From Simmondsia chinensis (taxonomy: Eukaryota > Streptophyta > Magnoliopsida > Caryophyllales > Simmondsiaceae): a stretch of 64,000 nt of DNA. The DNA lies in NCBI GenBank assembly GCA_018398585.1, contig JAGTTD010000008.1, forward strand, positions 7,514,501 through 7,578,500. Reading direction: 5' to 3'. The translations under genes and the position numbers were made by a program. The notes under the pieces were generated by a model. The model was given only the letters and a program-made list of their open reading frames with translations, made no database searches and was not told the DNA's origin. Shown one piece after another: positions 47,255-57,300 of the stretch (position 1 is its first letter; every line of letters starts with the position of its first letter).

Positions 47255-50200
47255 CTAGTGAATCAACTTAGGTTTCGTTTCCTTCTTGATAAGAAGGAAT
47301 CGAATGGCAACATGATCATAAAAGACTATGACCCTAAAGCCTAAAATGTAAGGTCGAAACTTGTTAAGGGCGAAATCTACAGCTAACAATTCCTTTTCTG
47401 TAGTGGTGCAATTCTTTTGAGCCTCGTCTAAGGATTTGCTAACATAGTAGACCACGACAGGTTTTCGATCCTTTCTTTGACCGAGCTTGGCTCCTACAAC
47501 TTAATTGAAGGCATCACATATAACCTCAAATAGTAAAGAGTAATCTAGTGGTTGCATGATTGGAGCTGTAGACAACAAGTTTTTTAACTCAGTAAAAGTA
47601 GATAAACACTCATCATCAAAAATAAAAGGCACATCATTAGCAAGCAAATTCAATAGAGGTTCATCGATTTTACTAAAGTTGGCTACAAAATGCCTATAAA
47701 ACTTTACGTGGCCAAGGAATGAGTGAACTTCCTTCACCGAGGTAGGTGGAGGAAGGTTGGTAATTAAATCAACCTTGGCCTTGTCTACAGTGGCACCCAC
47801 CTTGGATATCACATGTCCTAACACTATACCCTTCTGAACCATGAAATGGCTCTTCTCCTAGCTGAGCCCCAGATTGTACTCTTTGCATCTCTGCAAAACA
47901 AGGTTCAAGTGAGAAAGGAATTTATTAAAAGATGAACCAAACACGGAAAAATCATTCATAAAAACTTCCAAGTAATGGTCTAACATATCAGAAAAGATGG
48001 ACATCATACATCACTGCAAAGTAGTGGGTGCGTTGCACAGACCCAAGGGCATCCTTCGATATGCGAATGTACCAAAGGAACATGTGAATGTCGTTTTCTC
48101 ATGATCCTCAGGGTGAACTAGGACCTGGTTGTACCCTGAGTAACCATCCAGAAAACAATAATAAGCCTGTCTTGCTACTCTGTCTAAGATCTGGTCCAAA
48201 AAGGGAAGGGGGAAATGGTCCTTAAGTGTTACAGAGTTTAACTTCTGATAGTCACTGCACACTCTCCACCATGTAGTAGTACGCATAGGAACCGGTTCTC
48301 CCTTAGCATTTGTAACTAATGTGATTCTCAACTTCTTAGGAACCACTTGGACTAGACTCACGCAGGTACTGTCATATAATACCCGCATCTAAGAGTTTCA
48401 TAACCTCCTTCTTAACCACCTCCCTCATATTCGAGTTGAGCCTTCTTTGCATCTCTCTAGAAGGCTTAACATTTTCCTCTAAATGTATTCTGTGCATATA
48501 TAAAGGGGTTAATTCCTCTTAGAACCCTATAGCGCGTTTATGGTCTTGTAGGACCATTAACAATTCAGGTCATATACAATAATCACCAGTAAGGTGTCAT
48601 TGCGGCCTAGAAAAATGTACTTGAGACTAAAGGGAGAGGTTTGAGTTCCAACACCAGCGGACACTCAATGGATGGCTTAGCAGACTCACCACGGAGGCCA
48701 GTTAGGGGGCCGACAATTGGACCCCTAGCCTCAACTCTTAACACATCCTGAACAACAAGTAGATCATTAGCATCAACATCATTATCAGCCAGAGTAAGCA
48801 CATCAGACAAGTCATCCCCTCTGATAAAGTCAGATGAAACTGACTCTAACAAAGGGCCAATTACGTCAACCATAAAGCAATCACAATCATCCTCATCTCC
48901 AGGGAACCTAATGTCATTCGATACATTCAGTTTGACCTTAAGGTTTCCAAACGAAACCTCAAACACCCCGGTCCTACGATGGATGACAGCATCGGATGTT
49001 GCTAAGAACAATCGTCCTAAAATGACAGGGGTGTGGTTCCTCTGATGAGGTGCCGAGTCCATGTCTAACACGATAAAGTCGACGGGGAAGATGAACTTTT
49101 CAATCTTGATAAGTACATCTTCCAGCATCCTTCAAGGTAAACACTTTGATCTGTTAGCCAACTGGAGTGTAACACCGGTTGGTTTAAGATCTCCAACACC
49201 CAATTCCTTAAAAATCTAGTATGGGATGAGGTTCACCCTCGCCCTAAATTAAAAAAAGCTTGACTAGTGTAGCTCTCTCCTATGACACACGGGACTGTAA
49301 AAGCCCGCGGATCTTGACACTTGGGTGGGATGCCTGAAACCAAAATGTTGCTCACTTTCTTAGTGAGCTGAACCTTCCTAGGGACAGGCGCTTGCGCACT
49401 TTTCTTCCTAACACACAAGTTTTTGAGGAACTTTGGGTACATTGGAACATGTTTAATGGCATCAATCAATGGCAAGTTGATTTTGACGTCTTTAAACAAG
49501 TCCAACAGCTTAACCCTCTTTGGGTCATCCTTGTTCTTTGGTCCTAGAAGGGACGACGAGTTTAATTGCTGAACCTAATGAAGGTGCTTCTGATTCATCC
49601 CTATAAGCAGTTTTTTTTTTGGAAGGGGGGGGGGGGGGGGGGGGGGGGTTGGAATTTCACCTTCCTGCTCAACCTCTATCTCTACCTCTCTCAGATTTTC
49701 CTCACCCAAAACCGACACAACCTTAGCTTGCTCGTGAGTGACCCGGCTAAGGTTAGAACTAGTTGATCCTCTAGGATTTGTAAGAGGTTGGGAGGGTAAC
49801 CTCCCTTCCTCTCGCCTGTTCAAGCTTGAGCTAACTGTCCAGTTGGTTCTCTAAATTAGAAATAGACTGAGAATGTGACTGAACCAACTGTTGGGTTTCC
49901 TCCATAAAGCGGAGCATACGCTCCTCAAACTGAGGATGTGGTGGAGGGCTAGCATCTATAGTTCGAGGGTTAGAGGAAGAGCCATGCCTTTGCCCTTTCT
50001 TAAAACTGGGAGGGGGTGAATTACCTACGAATCCAGGCACATGGTACCTCGTGGCTTTATTTTGATTTGTGCCACTCAGGATTTTAGGTGTTAGAGAATG
50101 GGTTGCTATTCCTCGAATACCCTTGTGCTATATAAACCCGGTCTTGCACGTATTCAAGGAATTGTGAGGCATATAAGCAGTCAAAAATAGAATGGTCCTC

Positions 50201-51155
50201 ATCCAAACAAATACCACATGGAGTAGTACCACCTGATGACTCTGCTATGTTAACTAGGCACACATTAGTAGGAGTCGCATGCATATTCATCATCTGATCC
50301 ATCTTTCTACTAAGGATGTTTAGTCCATGGATGCTACTTCATAGACACCACGTGTGCCTCCCCTAACTACCCTCACAGAAAAGGCTTGGTCGAGGGAGTG
50401 TTCACTAAGGCCCTCAAATAATGTCTATGTCTCGTCCCGATCTTGTTATGCTCCTCCGCACGAAGCATTAAACATCTGCTTGTTTGAGGCCGTAAGACCA
50501 TCATGGAAACTCTACACAAGAGCCCGCTTGGGTGACCCATAGTGGGGATAGCTTCTAAGAAGCTCCTTGAATTTGTCCCAGTTTTTGTAAAACTGCTCCT
50601 GGTCCTTTTGTTCAAAATTGTTAACCGCTCGCCTAATAGCCATCGTTTTGGCTTTAGGAAAAAAAATTGACTAGGAAGCGTTATTGAAGGTCATTACGAG
50701 TGGTGATTTCACCCCTTGGTAGGGACTGAAACCACTGTTTGGCTATGTCTTTTAATGAGAATGAAAAAAGGCATAGCCTAACTGCATTAATCGAGACACC
50801 TTTTGATAGTGGCAGGTTTTGCAAATTTTAATAAATGCATCAACGTGCTAGTATGGGCTCTCTATTGGCTTCCCATAGAAAGTGGAAAGCATGTTGATGA
50901 TCCTAGGCTTGATTTCGAAGTTTAAGTTACCCACGGTGTGTAACACAACTCCATGAGTGCCACATACGTTTGGGGAGCAAAATGATCTCCAATCATGCGT
51001 GGTGCATTGTCGGCCATGTTTTGAGGTGTATTTACACTTGCTTCATATCGCCTCAAGGTAGATATAGTCAACTCAATTTCCAGATTGAAAGGAATGAATT
51101 CAGGGTTGAGAGAGTGTCTACTGTGAATACAATACGGAAAGCGAGCTAAATTCAC
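47255..51155 (-). pseudogene. Gypsy C gag-pol, broken and truncated
   Basis: Gag begins near 51155, with MADNAPRMIGDHFAPQTY around 51000. A zinc knuckle CGICLDEDHSIFDC lies at about 50200, followed by YSRNSNPFSNT. The protease region (48607-49128) has LKVKLNVSNDI and ILGRLFLATSDA. RT spans about 47860-48390, with LVQVVPKKLRITLVTNAKGE, SDYQKLNSVTLKDHFPLPF and GTFAYRRMPLGLCNAPTTLQ. The catalytic box reads F-M-N-D-F (about 47955) where F-M-D-D-F is expected. A connection segment (47501-47842, GIVLGHVISKVGATVDKAK) and RNase H (47255-47455) follow. Many stops interrupt it, and integrase is absent. Confidence 0.82.
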
Positions 51156-51281
51156 TTAGGCCACAGCCCTCAAGCTATGCAAAAGAATAAACACAAAAAA
51201 GAAAATAAAAGCTCGTTAATTCCTAAATCTTATTTTTCCTACTGTGCAGCACTGGGACTGTTGTTGTTTATTTTCCCTACT

Positions 51282-51302
51282 GATCCCCCGGCAATGGCGC
51301 CA
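51282..51302 (-). other. Primer binding site for tRNA-Asp
   Basis: Read on minus: TGGCGCCATTGCCGGGGGAT, close to the 3' end complement of plant tRNA-Asp, the usual primer of Athila-type elements. It directly abuts the LTR to the right. Confidence 0.75.
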
Positions 51303-52590
51303 AAAGCTTTATGTGGTTTTAGAAGTGTGTTAAAACCGTCTACTCGCAAGCGTACGAGCAAGTCGTAGCAATGGCGGGCATACGGGTGTCATATCCTCAG
51401 GAAATCAATATTAAGTTAGACTCAGTGATTAAAGAGTGGTTTGATTCAAGTTTTTGTTGGTGAAGTGAGGAATTAATGAAGATAACACAATTAAAACAAT
51501 ATAAAGGTTGTCAATTCAATTAAGGGTAGTTCAGGGATGAATTCCAGGTAGCTTACCTCGAATCCTGTCATTATATTTTACTTATGACAATGATTTAGGA
51601 GGCTTAGGCTACAAGCACTAAGCTTAGGTTAACATCTAAATTAAGGTTTGGAATAATAAACTAGTCCAAGGGTATAACCTATCTTGTCACCATAAGTGTA
51701 GCATAGGTTATCTCAAGAATACTACTTAATTCCTTTCTCGCTTCTAGTTCAATATGAACTCGTATAAAAGATTGTGTTTAGGGTTGGGTACAGCCTCAAC
51801 CCTAACCACGTGTAAAAATCAGTTATGTTATGGTCCAGGCTACAAGCTCATAGACAAAATGCAAATTAATTGGGAAATCTAAACATGGCTACAAGCACAT
51901 CCAAGAAAACCAATTGACATGAACAGTCCCCCACAGGGTTGCGAAAATAACATAACTCAATCATAATCAAAAGTACACTATAAATCTGGAATATGGATGG
52001 CTACCCGTCCTTCATCCCTAAACTAATGGTCTATTCCTCCATGGTAGTTTTATACATCTTTAAATCTAATAAGAAAAACAATGAAAAACTTGAAAATAGA
52101 GACTCCCTCAATTGACATAGACGTTGATCAGTGCTTTGATCTCCCAGCAATCCGACCACCTGCGCTTTGGCGTTTGAGAACACTTGGATCTCGTAGCGGC
52201 TTCGGGAAGAAGAGGAGAAGATGAGAAGAGGCAAAGATGATGAACAAATACTTCCTCCTCTCAATTTGTACCCATAACGTGACCTAGGATACGTTGCGGG
52301 TGTCTTGCCGATCGATTTGCCTTCGTTGGTAGCGGTACTAACGTTGGCCGATCAATTGGCATTGTTGGCCGATCGATCGACGGTCAACAATAAGCCATTG
52401 TTTCTGCCAATCAATCGACTCTTTGTGCCGATTGATCGGTTAGTTCCCGAAACCTTACAAGATCTATTTGGGTTACCGAATTATGACCCGTGGGTCCTTC
52501 TTTTACAAACGTGGTTAGGTTTCTTAGCATAGTCTTTAAATATGCCCAAATTATGCTTGATTTTGCCACTTTTCAATTTTTGTTTGTTTT
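51303..52590 (-). repeat. Presumed 5' LTR of gypsy C
   Basis: The region upstream (minus sense) of the primer site is about 1.2-1.3 kb without gag-pol frames, a normal LTR length for this group. Near its far end (52306-52442) it holds five imperfect copies of GCCGATCGATCG/GCCGATTGATCGG, possibly U3 elements. The outer border is uncertain, as the partner LTR is lost. Confidence 0.5.
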
Positions 52591-52598
52591 GATGCACT

Positions 52599-52803
52599 CC
52601 AAGTCGAAATGTATCTAGATTGCAATAAAGCACACATATTATAGCCGAATATGTCAAGGGGCATATAGTCGAAATAAGGGAAAAATGCTATAGCCGAATA
52701 TAGTCGAAATGTATCTAGATTGAAATGAGATCTAAAATATATAAAAATGCGACATATCAAGGGGCAAGGATAATGAGCGTTATAATTAAAATAAGGGAAA
52801 AAT
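52599..52803 (+). repeat. Imperfect tandem duplication, about 100-bp unit
   Basis: AGTCGAAATGTATCTAGATTG occurs at about 52602 and again at about 52706. Both are followed by ATATCAAGGGGCA-like sequence and AAATAAGGGAAAAAT. Confidence 0.6.
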
Positions 52804-54060
52804 TGTCCAAATTTTTTTAAAAGTGTACCGTATCCCTCTTTATCCCCCAATTTGGGGGTTAAAGAAAATAGAGGTAAATGGAGTAAGTTTTTAACCTTCA
52901 TTACCCCCTTTACCCTCTCAATATTTTGTCAAATAGGGGTAAGGGTTTACCTCCCAATACCCTTACCCCATTTACGCGCCCCATTACCCTATTGCCAAAC
53001 ATATGGTTAATTTAGAGGAAATCCTAAGGCATTAGCACATACATATAAGGAGAAGGGGGGCTCTATAAGGCGGGTTATCCCACACTAGATGCCAGAAACC
53101 CATTCCAACTAATCCACTGATCTATTCACTTCCTTGTAGCAGTGATTGAATGAGATTTGACCAAATTGATGACTTAAAAGATGAATGTCATCATCAAGAG
53201 TAATAATGTCAGCAAAAGTTAAAACACATGCCTAAAAACGCCTTAGTGACCACTTCATTTTCTCCTTCTAGAATAATTTTATATATTCCGAATGCCCTGC
53301 ATAACTCCCAACGTACAAAATCTCACTTTACTATACTTACAAAACTAGTGTTATCCAGTGCCATTCATGAAGGGCATTCACAATTTAAAATTTTAGCATG
53401 TCACATTAATATACTTACATTGTCATTCTTAGCTTCTAGTTTTATTTTTTCCATATCTTAATTATATCATTTCCTTTTTTTTCTTTTGTAATAGATCTAA
53501 GTTTTTTAAACTTGTTTTAAAATATTTTTTTTCCCTTTTTCATACAAATTTAAGATACTTATTCTAAGGTCTCGTTTGGTTACTGAAGGAATTGAATTCT
53601 TACAAGAAGTTGTACTTCTCAGGAATTTGCTTTTCTTGTCAACTTTCGAAGAAGTAGTATAAGTGTTTAGTTGCCTATATGGGAAATAAAACTTCCTGAG
53701 AATTTAATTTCTACGTTTTGTTTGGTTGACACAACACTTTCCATGAAATACAATTAAAATTGCTATTATGCCCATATCTAATCTTCTAACATTATTGATA
53801 AAGAAAATAATGGGTAAACTTGTCATAATCACAAATTAAAAGGGGTAGAATTGTCATATGAATTCAAAGTTATGAAAAAAGTAGAACTTACTTAGGGGCT
53901 AAGTAAGTTACTTCACCAATTTTTAAGCAATTGGACCTTATTTAGGAATTCCAACTTACCACATTCTACCTACTTCCCGCATACAAAACAAGACCTAAAA
54001 ATGACACTTTTTATGAATTGAAACTTCTCTCGTCTACTTATCGCAAACCAATCGAGGCCT
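52804..54060. other. Intergenic upstream of HOP2
   Basis: No gene seen. 52840-53000 is rich in TACCCC/GGGGTA words. 53573-53996 may be an old hAT-like MITE: TAAGGTCTCGTTTGGTTAC at the left and the complement TTTAGGTCTTGTTTTGTATG at the right, without a clear target duplication. Confidence 0.35.
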
Positions 54061-54173
54061 AAAATCATAGATGTGGAGTTTAGGGAGTTTTAGAGGGGGA
54101 AGAACTTTTTGTAATATACCGAGACTGAAATTCAAGGGCGAAGAAGAAGACACTTTGGTCTTGGCCACATCAT

Positions 54174-54181
54174 TTTCCCGC
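54174..54181 (+). promoter_or_regulatory. E2F-type site upstream of HOP2
   Basis: TTTCCCGC, an exact match to the E2F consensus TTTSSCGC, lies 46 bases before the HOP2 start codon, in the leader or core promoter. E2F factors control S-phase and repair genes in plants. Use here is inferred from the match and position only. Confidence 0.4.
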
Positions 54182-54227
54182 TTGTTTGTCCCTCAACTCA
54201 GAGACATCTCTTCTTCCGCTTTCATCA

Positions 54228-54282
54228 ATGGCGCCCAAGCCCGACAATGCCGAAAGTGAGTAATCTCCCCTCCTCCCCCGCA

Positions 54283-54313
<31 letters not shown>

Positions 54314-57300
54314 ATTTTCTTAGTAAATTTTATCATTTTCCCCCTAACTCTTTTGATGAGTTATCTGCAGGCATAGTGCTCAATTTCGTCAATGAGGTAA
54401 CCGCAATTCAACTCTCTTATCCTATTCATCTACTGTCTTTTTGCTTCATTTTAGCTTCAATGTTAGCTCCATTTGTTTCAAAATTTGTCGCAAAATCAGC
54501 GGTGATGTGTTTGGGACTGTATTTTAGGGGTTTATCTCCGAATTATTGGTAGTTTTGCTATTTTGTTGTAGTTAACATGCGTTGTTATCAAGAAACCAAC
54601 TGTCCTAAAAGCTTAAACTGATGGGTGAAGGCTCAGTCTGGGTTGTATACTCTAACATGCCCTCTCACACAAATGCTGATTGGGCATGCTCACTTCATAC
54701 CTTGTGCTTAAGTTATGTAAATATTGAAAGTGGGGATTGTTGAGATTCGAACTCGTGACCTCTTGGTTAACAATGCTTTGATACCATGTCAAGAAACCAA
54801 CTATCTCAAAAGTAAGCTGATGGGTGAAGACCCAGTCTTGGTTTTATACTACAATAGTTGTTGTTTCTATGTCTTAGCGTATAAAACCAAGTGTACCCTA
54901 ATAGCTGAAGCTTTTGGGATTGTTGTTTCTTTGCATGATAGGAAAGGCTTGCAGACCAAGACATTGTAAGTTCAAATCCCGACAACCTTACAACATGTAA
55001 AATGTTTTGTGTATTATGCATGTTTCATGCCTTAGTGGGCATTTCTGTGAGGGGATATTCAGGTACAAACATTATTGAGCCTCAACGGAACATCTTAAAC
55101 TTTTGGAATAGTTGGTTTCTAATAATATGAGATTAGTTGGTTTCTAATAATACCAAAGAGGGCACTAACATGCCGTCACCGGATCCCATGAGAACTTCGA
55201 AGTTAAGCGTGCTTAGGCGAGAGTAGTACCAGGATGGGTGACCTCTTGGGAAGTCCTCACCCTGAGGTTGGGGGCACTGGGAAACAGCCTCTCTTCAGGT
55301 TAACATTCTGAAGGGGGAAGGCTGCGTACATCCGCGCGCCCCCCCCCCCCCCGACCCTGCGTAGGCGGGAGCCCTTGAGGCACTGGGTATGTTCTTTTTA
55401 ATAATATGAGACTAAATGTTTTTGATTTACCGGCTTAATCTCTTTAAGGGAAAGTATGTCGACAAATGACGATGGTAGAATTTCCATTTTGGGATAGTTG
55501 AGTTTGGGTGGCCGTATTGAGATGTAATTTGTTTACTCATTTTAGGCTTTGTTTGTTTTGAAGGAAAAAGACATTCTTGGAAATGGTTTTCCTACTTTCT
55601 GCTGTTTGGCACGCAGTTTTTGATGGAAAATGTTTTCCGAAGGAAAAGCTTTTCTGGGGAAAATGTTTTCCTTTATAAAAGAAGGGAAGTCAATATTCCA
55701 AGTGGTTTAAAAAGTTTTGGGGCATACGTCGGTTGTAATATGGATTATATAGAAATAAATTAAACGAGATCATAGATCGCTAGAGGTAATAATGTGTCTG
55801 ATCTTGGACAGAATTATGTCATCTAATTTGATTTTCATTCATGACTGCTATTTTATATTTTAAAGGTCTTTACTACTTTATGATATAGTGAATATAATCG
55901 CGAAACAATGTTTACTTCAATCCAAGTATAAGAAAACTATTTATCGATTTACCTTTTCTTGGAATTACTTTTTCTTTCTAATATATATTTTTGACAATCT
56001 ATCACTTAGGTACCCTAAAGTTTGATGATATATCATATAAATATCCTAGCTTTTCAATATATACAATAAGGTACCCTGAGGTTCCAAGACTTTATAACTC
56101 AGGTACCTTGAAGTTTAAGAATTTTATCAATTAGGTACCATTTGCTAAAGTTCGATAGATTTTTATTAGAAATTGCTACTCTAGAACATAATTATAACAA
56201 TATATGTGTACAACAACAACAACAACAACAACAATAGGCCCAGTGCCTCAAAGGCTCCCGCGTAAGCAGGGTCTGGGAGGGTAGGATGTACGCAGCTTGA
56301 CCCCGCTGTTTCCGAGAACCCACAACCTGAAAGAAATGAAGAGCATGGAAAGCATAGAAAGCATAGAGAGCATGAGAAGCATGGAAGCAAGAGCAAAAGG
56401 CAGAAAGCAAACAAGCATCTCGGGGAAAGATCCTGCATACGACACAATGCAAGCGTATAGAAAGTGTAGACAGTATAGAGGGCAAAGAGAGTATAGAGAG
56501 TATAAGATAACAATATATGTGTCATCTATCATAAGAATAGGATTTTTAATTGTAAAATGCTAATATGACATTATTTCACTAATATATAGATATATTCCGT
56601 CATAATTCAGTGAATTTTTTTTGTAATCTGCTGGATTTTTGTTAAAAACATTGATATAATTATATATATGATTGTAATCATGTACCACGTCAAAGTTCTG
56701 TGATGAAAATTGATTAGATTTTCATAAAAATTCACCATGCTTGATACCTAAATAATAAAATTTTGAAACATCAAGGGGCCTCATTGTGTATTTCGAAATA
56801 TGTAGGTTATTTAGGTGATAAATGGTCAAACCTTAGGTCCCTAAGTGATAAATTTCCCATATTTTTCCACTAAAAAATAACTTCTTTACAACCAAATAAA
56901 CCCCATATAATATAAAGTTTCCCTACTTTATATTATCTTATGACAAGGTACAAGATGATTAATAGAATATTATTTCTTTTAGAACAAATAAACAATATTA
57001 TGAGGTGGAGCACGTTTTCCGCCGAAACAAACAATGGAAAACGTTAATCGGAATTTGTTTTTCCTTGGAAAACTGTTTCCTAAGGAAAATATTTTCCGAG
57101 GGAAAAGTACTTCCTCTGAAACAAACGGAGCCTTAGGGTTTTTCAGATTTCTTATTTCGAATGCATTTGCTGAAACAAATAAGTATAAAATTCGAAATAC
57201 TGAGTGGCCCGAGTGGCTCGAATCAACATCAGTTAAGCTGGGAGGAAGCTGTATATTGGTAAGTTTTCTGGACAATGACATATTTGTGTAATTATTTCCT

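Larger units (their letters stand above)
47223..52590 (-). mobile_element. Ty3-gypsy (Athila-like) retrotransposon C, minus strand, 3' end missing
   Basis: From right to left on minus: a presumed 5' LTR (about 52590-51303), a primer site for tRNA-Asp (51302-51282), gag, zinc knuckle, protease, RT and the start of RNase H (to about 47223). Integrase and 3' LTR are gone where copia B begins. Use of tRNA-Asp and the RT/RNase H words resemble Athila/Tat-type plant elements. The right LTR edge is a guess, because no second LTR is left. Confidence 0.78.
55543..57135. mobile_element. Probable hAT-like element hosting two nested insertions
   Basis: Left end TAGGCTTTGTTTGTTTTGAAGGAA and right end complement TAAGGCTCCGTTTGTTTCAGAGGAA are inverted partners. 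Both are followed by TTTTCC-rich subterminal sequence (55560-55680 and 57010-57115). Target duplication not found. The MULE-type MITE 55993-56858 lies inside it. Confidence 0.5.

Noticed and set aside
49566..49766. 66-codon frame through a poly-G tract
   Set aside because: It overlaps the minus-strand gag of the gypsy element and depends on a homopolymer run.
53573..53996. A hAT-like MITE upstream of HOP2
   Set aside because: The two ends look inverted, but no 8-bp duplication is found and internal pairing is weak; kept only as a remark in the intergenic entry.
55161..55262. A functional 5S rRNA gene
   Set aside because: Both ends differ from 5S rRNA and it is joined to an RTE tail within an intron; there is no tandem array.
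56181..56532. Minus-strand frames of 94-114 codons, Leu/Cys/Phe-rich
   Set aside because: They read through the CAA/TTG tract and the GCATAGAAAG repeats of the RTE-tailed insertion; the hydrophobic look comes from repeat composition.
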